From the NCBI GenBank assembly GCA_024635575.1, contig JAGXIN010000018.1:1-35802 (forward strand): a stretch of 35,802 nucleotides of DNA, in the 5' to 3' direction. This document shows, piece after piece, positions 9,782 through 18,509 of the stretch. Numbering within the stretch: position 1 is the stretch's first letter; the number at the start of each line of letters is the position of its first letter. The notes under the pieces were generated by a model, which was given only the letters and a program-made list of their open reading frames with translations, was not told the DNA's origin and did no database searches. Position numbers and translations under genes: made by a program. This stretch comes from Flavobacteriia bacterium. Lineage in GTDB: Bacteria; Bacteroidota; Bacteroidia; Flavobacteriales; Flavobacteriaceae.

Positions 9782-11023
9782 TTATGAAACAGCCTTTAAC
9801 TTTTTTATGGTTGACATGTTGATTTTATCTTCAGCGTAATTTTTCGTAACCTTAAGTGTTTTTTCTCCTGTTCCCGGCAAGTCAAACATGGCATCGGTTA
9901 AAATAGCTTCACACAAAGAACGAAGCCCTCGAGCGCCTAATTTATATTCAACAGCCTTATCAACAATATACATCAATGCACTTTCATTAATGGTAAAATC
10001 AATCCCATCCATTTTAAACAATTTTTGGTATTGTTTTATGATGGAGTTTTTAGGTTCAGTTAAAATCATTCTCAATGTTTTTTCATCTAACGGATCCATA
10101 TGTGTCAATACCGGCAAACGTCCAATAATTTCAGGGATTAAGCCAAAATCTCTTAAATCTTTTTGAATAACGTATTTTAACATATTTGCTTTATCTACAA
10201 CATCTCCTTTTACGGAAGCACCATATCCAACTTCTTGACGGTTTAGCCGTTTTCCGATTACTTTTTCTATCCCGGAAAATGCACCACCGGCCATAAATAA
10301 AATATTTTTGGTATTTACCTCAATAAATTTTTGGTCAGGATGTTTTCTTCCTCCTTTTGGCGGAACGTTAACTACAGAACCTTCCAGCAATTTTAACAAT
10401 GCCTGTTGAACGCCTTCTCCTGAAACATCACGGGTAATTGAAGGATTATCGCCTTTACGGGCAATTTTATCAATTTCATCAATAAAAACAATTCCACGCT
10501 CTGCTTTACTTACATCATAATCGGCCACTTGCAGCAAACGCGTCAAAATGGTTTCCACATCTTCTCCCACGTAACCTGCTTCGGTTAAAACAGTGGCATC
10601 AACAATGCAAAACGGAACATTTAACATTCTTGCAATGGTACGTGCGATTAAGGTTTTGCCTGTTCCGGTTTCTCCAACAACAATAATATTGCTTTTTTCT
10701 ATTTCAATTTCTTCTTCATCTTTGGTATCTGGCTGCAACAAACGCTTATAATGATTGTAAACCGCAACAGCCATTACACGTTTTGCCTGATCTTGGCCAA
10801 TCATATATAGATCAATAAACGCTTTTATTTCTTTTGGTTTTTTAACAATCAAATCATGTGTAAGCTCAGAAGAATTACTTCCGGCAATTTCTTCCATCAC
10901 AATCCCATGAGCCTGCTCAATACATTTATCGCATATATGCGCGTCTAAACCAGCGATAAGCAAATCTGTTTCTGGCTTTTTTCTTCCGCAAAACGAACAT
11001 TCCAACACTTCATCTTTTGCCAT
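9782..11023 (-). CDS. clpX: ATP-dependent Clp protease ATP-binding subunit ClpX
   Basis: 413 aa; zinc finger CSFCGRK...CDKC, Walker A GETGTGKT, '[16 protein letters not shown]', Walker B '[14 protein letters not shown]'. Confidence 0.98.
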   Translation of the reverse strand: MAKDEVLECSFCGRKKPETDLLIAGLDAHICDKCIEQAHGIVMEEIAGSNSSELTHDLIVKKPKEIKAFIDLYMIGQDQAKRVMAVAVYNHYKRLLQPDTKDEEEIEIEKSNIIVVGETGTGKTLIARTIARMLNVPFCIVDATVLTEAGYVGEDVETILTRLLQVADYDVSKAERGIVFIDEIDKIARKGDNPSITRDVSGEGVQQALLKLLEGSVVNVPPKGGRKHPDQKFIEVNTKNILFMAGGAFSGIEKVIGKRLNRQEVGYGASVKGDVVDKANMLKYVIQKDLRDFGLIPEIIGRLPVLTHMDPLDEKTLRMILTEPKNSIIKQYQKLFKMDGIDFTINESALMYIVDKAVEYKLGARGLRSLCEAILTDAMFDLPGTGEKTLKVTKNYAEDKINMSTIKKLKAVS

Positions 11024-11075
11024 TTCTTCAGTTTTTAGTTTTTAAGCAGTTTTAAAACTACCCTATTTTTAAATA

Positions 11076-11735
11076 TTATTTTCTGATTAAAACCTCATCA
11101 ATCATTCCGTAAGCTTTTGCTTCATCTGCTTTCATCCAATAATCACGATCTGAATCGTGATGCACTTTTTTCAAAGTTTGACCTGAATGTTTTGAAATTA
11201 TTTGATACAATTCATCTTTTAACTTTAAAATTTCACGTGTAGTGATTTCAATATCACTAGCCTGACCTTGAGCTCCTCCTAATGGTTGGTGAATCATCAC
11301 ACGAGAATGAGGTAATGCCGAACGTTTTCCTTTTGTGCCAGCGCACATTAAAACAGCGCCCATTGATGCTGCTATTCCTGTACAAATTGTAGCAACATCC
11401 GGTTTTATGAATTGCATGGTATCATAAATTCCCAAACCGGCATAAACTCCGCCACCTGGTGAATTGATATAAATTGAAATATCTTTTGAACTGTCTACAC
11501 TTTCCAAAAATAACAATTGCGCCTGAATAATATTGGCAACATAATCGTCAATTCCGGTTCCTAAAAAAATTATTCTATCCATCATTAAACGCGAAAAAAC
11601 GTCCATTTGGGCAACGTTTAACTGACGCTCTTCAATAATATAAGGTGTTAGACTGCTAACCAACTTATCATAATACATGCTATTGATTCCTTGATCCTTG
11701 ATCGCGTATTTTTTAAATTCTTTTCCGTAATCCAT
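11076..11735 (-). CDS. clpP: ATP-dependent Clp protease proteolytic subunit ClpP
   Basis: 219 aa; 'YINSPGGGVYAGLGIYDTMQFIKPDVATICTGIAASMGAVLMCAGTKGKR' (active Ser), 'SRVMIHQPLGG' (active His). Confidence 0.98.
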   Translation of the reverse strand: MDYGKEFKKYAIKDQGINSMYYDKLVSSLTPYIIEERQLNVAQMDVFSRLMMDRIIFLGTGIDDYVANIIQAQLLFLESVDSSKDISIYINSPGGGVYAGLGIYDTMQFIKPDVATICTGIAASMGAVLMCAGTKGKRSALPHSRVMIHQPLGGAQGQASDIEITTREILKLKDELYQIISKHSGQTLKKVHHDSDRDYWMKADEAKAYGMIDEVLIRK

Positions 11736-11875
11736 TTTTCAGTGTTTAAAGTATTAAGAGCACAAAGATATGAAGTATTTATTTATTTTAAACTGAATTT
11801 ACTATTTGTATGGATTTATCCAAAATTAAAGTAATTTATTATTTCATTTTACTATGCGCGCATAATATAATTAGT

Positions 11876-11883
11876 TATCTTTG
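11876..11883 (+). promoter_or_regulatory. Candidate Bacteroidota -7 promoter element TATCTTTG
   Basis: TAnnTTTG match about 30 nt upstream of the ATG at 11913. Confidence 0.5.
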
Positions 11884-11912
11884 ATACTAAATTTTAAATA
11901 AATTTACAAGCA

Positions 11913-12419
11913 ATGAAATACACTATATTATTATTCTCCTTGTTTATTTTTTCAATAAACAGTTACGCACAAGAATTTGTGAACGGAACTATCATCACCC
12001 AACGCTACGACACCATCGCAAATGTAAAAATTGAAACCATTAGCGACGCCAAAAGTTTGTTGCATTTAACTTATGTTGATGTTGATGGCAAAGAACAAAA
12101 ACCTGATATCGAATCCATAAAAAGTTACACCAGAGGTGATGAAAATTTTACACGCATCTACCAATCTGGCGAAATGATTCTGGTAAAACAAATTACTGCA
12201 GGGAAAAGATTGAACTTATATGCAAGAGATTATAACGGCTTAACAACCTATTATATAGAAAAAGTTTTTGATGAAATCCTAAAAGTTCCTTCATCAGGAT
12301 CAAAATTCAATAGAGTTTTGGGCGATTTTTTAAGTGACTCCCCTGAAATTGCACAAAAAATTAAATCAAAAGAATTGCAGGACCTAAAAGAAATTGTAAG
12401 TCTTTACAATAATGCCTGA
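11913..12419 (+). CDS. Hypothetical secreted protein
   Basis: 168 aa ORF with signal peptide (MKYTILLFSLFIFSINSYAQ), upstream promoter-like element and downstream terminator; family not recognised. Confidence 0.8.
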   Translation: MKYTILLFSLFIFSINSYAQEFVNGTIITQRYDTIANVKIETISDAKSLLHLTYVDVDGKEQKPDIESIKSYTRGDENFTRIYQSGEMILVKQITAGKRLNLYARDYNGLTTYYIEKVFDEILKVPSSGSKFNRVLGDFLSDSPEIAQKIKSKELQDLKEIVSLYNNA

Positions 12420-12431
12420 TAATAGGCTCAA

Positions 12432-12474
12432 ACAAAAAAAGTCCCGCTAATGAATCATTAGCGGACTTTTTTTT
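12432..12474 (+). terminator. Rho-independent terminator
   Basis: GTCCCGCTAATGA / TCATTAGCGGAC hairpin (one bulge) at 12441-12466 followed by a T run. Confidence 0.9.
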
Positions 12475-12518
12475 ATTTGTATTTTAGCTATATTTGAAAT
12501 TCATTAAACCTATTATAA

Positions 12519-14111
12519 ATGAAATTTTTTTATACGCTTATTTTTTTAATACTTACTTTTCAATCAGCCGTTACCGCTCAAAACTACAAACAACGTTTTA
12601 ATGAGATTGATGTAAAACATTATAATTTAGCGATAGAATTAAACGATTCCACAAATCGCATTCAGGCATCAATCACCATTTCTTTAAAGTTTAAACAATT
12701 GGTAAGTGAGTTTCAATTGGATTTTGTCGAAAAAGATTCTACAGGAAGGGGCATGAACATTGAATCTGTTCTTCAGAATAATGATTCCGTAGCTTTCACT
12801 CATTCAAACAATAAAATAACCATTCAGCCAAACTTTGTCAACACCGACAGCATTTTTAACTTTAAAATAAAATATGACGGCATTCCTAAAGACGGACTTA
12901 TCATTAGCGAAAACCTATACGGCGACAGAACTTTCTTCGCCGACAATTGGCCAAACAGGGCACAAAACTGGTTTCCTTGTGTAGATCACCCTTCTGATAA
13001 AGCCACGGTTGAATATGCCATTATAGCGCCAAATCATTATCAGGTAATTGCAAATGGATTCTTATTGGAAGAGACCAATTTAACAAATAATCTTAAGTCA
13101 TACCACTATAAAACAGCCGGTCCGCTCTCAACAAAAGTAATGACAATTGGCATTGCCCGTTTTGCGGTGCAGCATATTGGCGAAACGCACAATATTCCTG
13201 TTTCAACTTGGGTTTATCCCCAAACTAAAGAACAGGGATTTTATGATTTTGCGAATGCAAAAAATATCCTCTCTTTTTTTATTGAAAAATTTGGTGAATA
13301 CCCTTATCAGAAATTGGCAAACGTGCAATCTAAAACACAATTTGGCGGCATGGAGAATGCCGGAGCGATCTTTTATTTCGAAAAATCAGTCACTGGTGAA
13401 CAAAATCATGAAGATCTAATCGCCCATGAAATTGTACACCAGTGGTTTGGAAATTCCGCCTCAGAAACCGACTGGCCGCATTTATGGTTAAGTGAAGGAT
13501 TCGCCACTTATTTTACCGATTTGTATATCTTGGAAACCCAAGGCAAAGATGCTTTTCAAAAAAGAATGCAGGATGAACGCGATACTGTCCTGAATTTTTA
13601 CAAAAGAAAACAAACCCCTGTAATAGATGTTGATAACACCAATTTAATGAGTTTATTAAACGCAAACTCCTATGAAAAAGGCGCTTGGGTTTTACATATG
13701 CTTCGAAAAAAATTAGGTGATGAAACTTTTTGGAAAGGAATAAAAACCTATTATGAAAAATTCAAATTTCAAAATGCATCTACCAACGACTTTAAAAATG
13801 TGATGACTGAAGTTTCCGGCGAAAATTTAGATGCCTTTTTTACGCAATGGCTTCAAAAAGCCGGACACCCCATTTTAAAAACGTCTTGGCTTTACTACCA
13901 AAAAAAACTTCGCATTCTCATTGACCAAACCCAAGAAACTGTTTTTGAGTTCCCGATTGATGTTGAATTAATTTACAATGACGGCACATCTGAAATAAAA
14001 ACCATTCAGGTTGAAAAATTGCCGGTTCCCTATGAAATTTTAACCAGCGGAGAAGTGAAAGAAATTAAATTCGACCCAAATAATTGGTTGTTATTTGAAT
14101 TGGTTGATTAG
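12519..14111 (+). CDS. M1 family metallopeptidase (aminopeptidase)
   Basis: 530 aa, signal peptide, 'FGGMENAGAIFYF' (GAMEN-type) and 'HEIVHQWFGN...LWLSEGFATYFTDLY' (HExxH-x18-E). Confidence 0.93.
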   Translation: MKFFYTLIFLILTFQSAVTAQNYKQRFNEIDVKHYNLAIELNDSTNRIQASITISLKFKQLVSEFQLDFVEKDSTGRGMNIESVLQNNDSVAFTHSNNKITIQPNFVNTDSIFNFKIKYDGIPKDGLIISENLYGDRTFFADNWPNRAQNWFPCVDHPSDKATVEYAIIAPNHYQVIANGFLLEETNLTNNLKSYHYKTAGPLSTKVMTIGIARFAVQHIGETHNIPVSTWVYPQTKEQGFYDFANAKNILSFFIEKFGEYPYQKLANVQSKTQFGGMENAGAIFYFEKSVTGEQNHEDLIAHEIVHQWFGNSASETDWPHLWLSEGFATYFTDLYILETQGKDAFQKRMQDERDTVLNFYKRKQTPVIDVDNTNLMSLLNANSYEKGAWVLHMLRKKLGDETFWKGIKTYYEKFKFQNASTNDFKNVMTEVSGENLDAFFTQWLQKAGHPILKTSWLYYQKKLRILIDQTQETVFEFPIDVELIYNDGTSEIKTIQVEKLPVPYEILTSGEVKEIKFDPNNWLLFELVD

Positions 14112-14141
14112 TTATAAGTTTTAATATTTTAATTGTCGAAT

Positions 14142-14202
14142 TTCTGTCTTCCGACTTCTGACTTTCCAATTTTACAACCTTGTAACTTATTAACTTATTA
14201 AG
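14142..14202. repeat. Degenerate heptamer (TTCTGAC-like x3-4) followed by octamer (TAACTTAT x2) arrays
   Basis: TTCTGTC TTCCGAC TTCTGAC TTTCCAA (14142-14169) and TAACTTAT TAACTTAT TAAG (about 14183-14202). Confidence 0.7.
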
Positions 14203-14213
14203 TATTATCTTTG
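14180..14213 (+). promoter_or_regulatory. Candidate Bacteroidota promoter for the DEAD-box helicase gene
   Basis: TTG at 14180-14182 and TATCTTTG at 14206-14213; 23-nt gap, at or beyond the long end of usual spacing. Confidence 0.55.
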
Positions 14214-14228
14214 CAAAAAATTAAAATA

Positions 14229-15563
14229 ATGACCTTTTCCGATTTAAATATAAACCGATTTTTGCTGAATGCTTTAGATGATCTAGGTTTTAAAGTTCCA
14301 ACTCCTATTCAGGAGAAAGCCTTTTCGGTAATTATGAGCAGTAAGGATATGGTTGGCATTGCCCAAACGGGAACAGGTAAAACATTTGCATATTTACTGC
14401 CAATATTGAGACAACATACATACTCTGATCAAAAACATCCACGGGTTTTAATTATTGTTCCAACCCGGGAATTGGTGGTTCAGGTAGTTGAAGATATAAG
14501 AAGTCTGACACCTTATATTAATGTTCGTTTTGCAGGTATTTACGGTGGCACCAATATCAATACCAACAAGCAAATGATTCATGAAGGTTTGGATATTTTA
14601 GTTGCCACTCCAGGTCGTTTGCTGGATTTGGCTCTGGATGGCGTTTTAAAGCTGAAATTCATTCAGAAATTTGTAATTGATGAAGTTGACGAGATGATGA
14701 ACCTTGGTTTTAGGCCACAATTAATCACCCTGATGGATTTATTGCCTAAAAAACGTCAAAGCATTTTGTTTTCTGCAACTTTAACCAAAGAAGTTGATAA
14801 TTTATTGGATACATTTTTTAAATCGCCAGTTAAAATTGAAGTCGCAACCAGCGGAAGTCCTTTAGATACCATTCAACAACAAGCCTATCCTGTTCCAAAT
14901 TTTTACACAAAAGTCAACTTCTTAAAAGATATTCTGCAAGACAAAAAGACCTTTAACAAGGTATTGGTATTTGTAAAAAACAAAAAACAAGCCACCATTC
15001 TTTTTGATGAAATGGATCTCGCGCTTCCAAAACAAGTGGCCGTAATTCATTCCAATAAAACACAAAATTATCGTTTGCGTTCTGTGGAAAAATTTGAAAA
15101 AGGTGGTATTTCTGTTTTAATTGCCACCGATATTATTGCGCGTGGATTGGATTTAACCAATGTGAGTCATGTCATAAATTTTGACATTCCGAAGGAACCC
15201 GAAAATTATATTCACCGAATTGGAAGAACTGGTCGTGCAGAACAACTGGGAACTTCAATTTCTTTATTTACGGAAGCTGAAGCCGATTATTTAGGTGAAA
15301 TTGAACTTTTAATGAATAGGGAAATTGCTGTTTTTGACCTTCCTGAATCTATAGAGATTTCAACCCAATTGATTGATGAGGAAATTCCGAGATCAGAAAT
15401 TGAGGAATCTTCAAGTGAAAAGAAAAAGGAGACTCTTGTTTCCGGATTGGCATTTCACGAGAAAAAAGAGAAAAACAGAAAGGTAAATTTAGGCGGATCT
15501 TACCGACGCGAAATTGTGAAAAAATATAAAAAACCACTGACCCGCGGACAAAAAAAGAAATAA
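14229..15563 (+). CDS. DEAD/DEAH-box RNA helicase (RhlE-like)
   Basis: 'AQTGTGKTFAYLLPIL', 'PTRELVVQV', 'VIDEVDEM' (variant DEAD), 'SAT', 'HRIGRTGRAE'. Start moved to ATG at 14229 (MTFSDLNI); the listed 14211 TTG start lies inside the promoter -7 element. Confidence 0.93.
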   Translation: MTFSDLNINRFLLNALDDLGFKVPTPIQEKAFSVIMSSKDMVGIAQTGTGKTFAYLLPILRQHTYSDQKHPRVLIIVPTRELVVQVVEDIRSLTPYINVRFAGIYGGTNINTNKQMIHEGLDILVATPGRLLDLALDGVLKLKFIQKFVIDEVDEMMNLGFRPQLITLMDLLPKKRQSILFSATLTKEVDNLLDTFFKSPVKIEVATSGSPLDTIQQQAYPVPNFYTKVNFLKDILQDKKTFNKVLVFVKNKKQATILFDEMDLALPKQVAVIHSNKTQNYRLRSVEKFEKGGISVLIATDIIARGLDLTNVSHVINFDIPKEPENYIHRIGRTGRAEQLGTSISLFTEAEADYLGEIELLMNREIAVFDLPESIEISTQLIDEEIPRSEIEESSSEKKKETLVSGLAFHEKKEKNRKVNLGGSYRREIVKKYKKPLTRGQKKK

Positions 15564-15583
15564 TTTTAGTTGGGTTAAAAGCA

Positions 15584-15626
15584 CAAAAAAATGCCTTAAA
15601 GAAATTCTTCAAGGCATTTTTTATTT
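15584..15626. terminator. Bidirectional terminator between convergent helicase and tig
   Basis: AATGCCTTAAAGAA / TTCTTCAAGGCATT hairpin (one mismatch, 15590-15603 and 15605-15618) flanked by an A run and a T run. Confidence 0.85.
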
Positions 15627-15642
15627 TATAAAATGAAAACTA

Positions 15643-16965
15643 TTATTTGTAAACTTCTTTTACAAACTCTTCGTAATTCACGTCTTTTGTTTTAAAAGTC
15701 ATTTTTTCTTTATAGAAATTCAGTAATTTTTGACTTACCAACTGATCTTGCAAACGTTTGGCTTCATCCTGATTGCTTAAAACACGTTGAGCAATATCAT
15801 CCAATTCTTTTTCTTCAGGATTTAATTGTCCGTATTGCGCCATTTGAGCTTTTACAAATCCTATGGTAAAGTCTTTTAATTCATCATAACTTACTTGAAG
15901 ATTGTTATCTTTTAATATTTTACCTTCAATTAATTGGTAACGCAACCCTTTTTCAGATTTTTCATATTCGTCAGCAGCATCTTCTGGGGTCATCGGTTTT
16001 TCACCGGCAACAACCATCCATTTCTTAAGAAATTCAGCAGGCAAATCAAATTTTGTGTTTTCCACTAAATATTCGGTTACTGCATTCAATAATTGTTGAT
16101 CGGCCTGAGTTTGGAATTGTTTTTCGGCGTCTTCTTTTATCTTGGTTTTTAATTCTTCTAAAGATTTCACAACGTCAGCGCCAAATATTTTATCGAACAA
16201 TTCCTGGTTAATTTCTGCCAGTTCAGTAACATTAATTTCTTCTATGGTAAAAGTTACAGGAATTTCAATACCATGAATTTCATCGTGACTTAAGCCCAAT
16301 GCATCCATTAATTTATGATCGTCATCAAACAAACCTTTGGTATTTAATTCAACAACATCACCAACTTTTTTCCCAAGAAATTTTTGTTGATTTGCTTTTC
16401 CTTTAATTGAATCTAAAGCAATGGTTGATTTTTTGTTAATTTCTTTTTCCTCATTTACAAAAGTCCCTGCAATATTAACACCTTCTTCAACGGTATCTTT
16501 AGGAACCAATTTCCCGAAACGTTTTCTGATATTTTCAACTTCCTTTTCTAACAATTCCTTGTCTGCAACAATATTGTATTGTGTGATTTTATTTTTCGCT
16601 TCAAGGTTTACTTCAAATTCAGGAGCCAGACCCAATTCAAATTCAAAAGTGTAATCTTCCGTTTCCCAAGAAAATTCTTCTTCCATTTTAGGCAATGGAT
16701 TTCCCAAAATGTCTAATTTTTCTTCAATCAAAAAATTGTTTAAAGCATCTTGCAACAGTTTATTAACCTCATCAATCATAATAGATTTACCATACTGTTT
16801 TTTAACCATTCCCATAGGTACTTGTCCTTTTCTAAATCCCGGAATGTCGGCTTTTTTACGGTAATCCTGTAAAATTTTCTCTACTTTTTCTTGGTAATCT
16901 GCGGCTGATATTTCAACCTTTACCACTGCATTTAACGCATCAATATTTTCTTTTGTAATATTCAT
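15643..16965 (-). CDS. tig: Trigger factor
   Basis: 440 aa; 'YRKKADIPGFRKGQVPMGMVKKQYGKSIMIDEVNKLL' N-terminal ribosome-binding signature; PPIase-like middle and chaperone C-terminal domains. Confidence 0.95.
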   Translation of the reverse strand: MNITKENIDALNAVVKVEISAADYQEKVEKILQDYRKKADIPGFRKGQVPMGMVKKQYGKSIMIDEVNKLLQDALNNFLIEEKLDILGNPLPKMEEEFSWETEDYTFEFELGLAPEFEVNLEAKNKITQYNIVADKELLEKEVENIRKRFGKLVPKDTVEEGVNIAGTFVNEEKEINKKSTIALDSIKGKANQQKFLGKKVGDVVELNTKGLFDDDHKLMDALGLSHDEIHGIEIPVTFTIEEINVTELAEINQELFDKIFGADVVKSLEELKTKIKEDAEKQFQTQADQQLLNAVTEYLVENTKFDLPAEFLKKWMVVAGEKPMTPEDAADEYEKSEKGLRYQLIEGKILKDNNLQVSYDELKDFTIGFVKAQMAQYGQLNPEEKELDDIAQRVLSNQDEAKRLQDQLVSQKLLNFYKEKMTFKTKDVNYEEFVKEVYK

Positions 16966-17069
16966 TTTATGCTGTTTTTATCTTAAAATCATTCAAAATT
17001 GGGTGCAAAAGTACTATTTTTTAAGCATCTAACAAATATTTAACTGCTTCAAATGCAACTATTTTCTTT

Positions 17070-17408
17070 CTATTCGTCTATAAATGAATATAAAATAGAC
17101 TGAAATAAGGAGAGTATCAGACTAAATAATAAAGCGACCCAAAAGCCAGATACATAAAAACCATCAATAAGACTGTCGGCCAACATAATAATTAAGGCAT
17201 TGATTACCAATAAAAACAATCCCAAAGTTATGATGGTTACAGGCAATGTCAATATCACGAGAATTGGTTTTACAGTAACTCGCAAGAGCCCTAAAACAAT
17301 GGCAACAATTATTGCACTGGTATAATTTTCAACTGAAACTCCCGGTAAAAAATGGGCAATTATTAATACAGCCGCTGCAGTTAACAGTATTTTTAAAATT
17401 AATTTCAT
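17070..17408 (-). CDS. Phage holin family 4-like / YvlD-type small membrane protein
   Basis: 112 aa with about four TM segments; 'VLGLLRVTVKPILVILTLPVTIITLGLFLLVINALIIMLADSLIDGF' typical of the family. Confidence 0.88.
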   Translation of the reverse strand: MKLILKILLTAAAVLIIAHFLPGVSVENYTSAIIVAIVLGLLRVTVKPILVILTLPVTIITLGLFLLVINALIIMLADSLIDGFYVSGFWVALLFSLILSLFQSILYSFIDE

Positions 17409-17578
17409 CTGTTTAAATTTTATTTTTTAGCGGGAACAGATGCTGTTCGCCATTAATCATTCCTTTGTGTGTCAAAATTTGATATGCTCGTTTCATTTGT
17501 TTAAATTTTATTTTTTAGCGGCAACAAATGCTGTTCGCCATTAATTATTCCTTTGTGTGTCAAAATTTGACATGCTCG
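17403..17578. repeat. 88-bp tandem duplication (two units, 83/88 identical)
   Basis: Units 17403-17490 and 17491-17578 differ at five positions by direct alignment; a further 'tttcat' starts at 17579. Confidence 0.97.
17413..17496 (-). CDS. Putative 27-aa small ORF, copy B
   Basis: MKRAYQILTHKGMINGEQHLFPLKNKI* read on minus strand; stop lies 4 nt before the YvlD-like ATG; A-rich initiation region upstream. Confidence 0.5.
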   Translation of the reverse strand: MKRAYQILTHKGMINGEQHLFPLKNKI

Positions 17579-17584
17579 TTTCAT
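17501..17584 (-). CDS. Putative 27-aa small ORF, copy A
   Basis: MKRACQILTHKGIINGEQHLLPLKNKI* read on minus strand; stop lies 4 nt before copy B's ATG. Confidence 0.5.
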   Translation of the reverse strand: MKRACQILTHKGIINGEQHLLPLKNKI

Positions 17585-17659
17585 GTATTTATATTTTAAT
17601 GGTTTTATATTTTTTTAAGTGAATTTATAAAATTAACTAAAATTATGACAACATACTAA

Positions 17660-18424
17660 TTAGGTTAAAAAGTTAATGACTTCCTCATAAAACTGAGTCG
17701 GGTTTTCTGCATGAAGCCAATGACCTGCATTTTTAATGGTTATAATATTTGAATTTGTAAAATGTGCTTCAATTAATACCTTGTCATTTTCCGTAATATA
17801 GTTCGAATTCTCTCCTTTTAAAAACAAGGTTTCTCCACTAAAACGGGTAAAAGAAGGCAGCGCTTCACCCACTTCGCTATTGTGTTCCATTAAACTTTGC
17901 AAATTGAATCGGAACGCCAATTTCCCTTTTGATTTCCAATAGACGTTTTTGAGTAAAAACTGTAAAACACCTTCGTCTTTAATGTAAATTCTTAAAACGT
18001 CCTCCACTTTTTTTCGGGTATTTTGAAGCGAGAAATTAACCACATTCAATGCGGCTAAAATATCCTCGTGGTGCGGCGTGTAAAATCTTGGACTAATATC
18101 GGCTATAATTAATTTATCAACCAATTCGGGATACGTAACTGCAAATTGCATGGCCACTTTACCGCCCATGGAATGTCCCAACAATATTAAATATTCCAAA
18201 TGATAATGCTGAATATAGTTGTATAAATCTTCCACCATTAATTCATAATCAAAATCATCAGAATGAAAACTTCGACCGTGATTTCGCTGGTCAATTAAAT
18301 GCACTTCAAAATTTTCGGAGAACATGGTGCCCATCGACTTCCAATTGTCACTCATTCCAAAATAGCCATGTAAAATTACAAATGGCTGTCCGCTTCCTAA
18401 AATTGTTGAATGCAGTGTTTTCAT
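17660..18424 (-). CDS. Alpha/beta-fold hydrolase (YbfF-like esterase)
   Basis: 254 aa; 'LHGYFGMSDNW', 'DQRNHGRS', nucleophile elbow 'LGHSMGGKVAM', C-terminal 'NAGHWLHAENP'. Confidence 0.92.
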   Translation of the reverse strand: MKTLHSTILGSGQPFVILHGYFGMSDNWKSMGTMFSENFEVHLIDQRNHGRSFHSDDFDYELMVEDLYNYIQHYHLEYLILLGHSMGGKVAMQFAVTYPELVDKLIIADISPRFYTPHHEDILAALNVVNFSLQNTRKKVEDVLRIYIKDEGVLQFLLKNVYWKSKGKLAFRFNLQSLMEHNSEVGEALPSFTRFSGETLFLKGENSNYITENDKVLIEAHFTNSNIITIKNAGHWLHAENPTQFYEEVINFLT

Positions 18425-18427
18425 TTT

Positions 18428-18509
18428 GGTTGTTGGTTTCTGGTTTTAGTTGTAAGTTTTAAGCAAATATTAAACGGTTAAACAAATAAACAATTCAACA
18501 TTTCAACTT
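18428..18509. repeat. Degenerate heptamer (GGTTNNN-like x5) followed by octamer (TTAAACAA/TTCAACNN-like x5) arrays
   Basis: GGTTGTT GGTTTCT GGTTTTA GTTGTAA GTTTTAA (18428-18462), then TTAAACGG TTAAACAA ATAAACAA TTCAACAT TTCAACTT (18470-18509). Confidence 0.7.
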
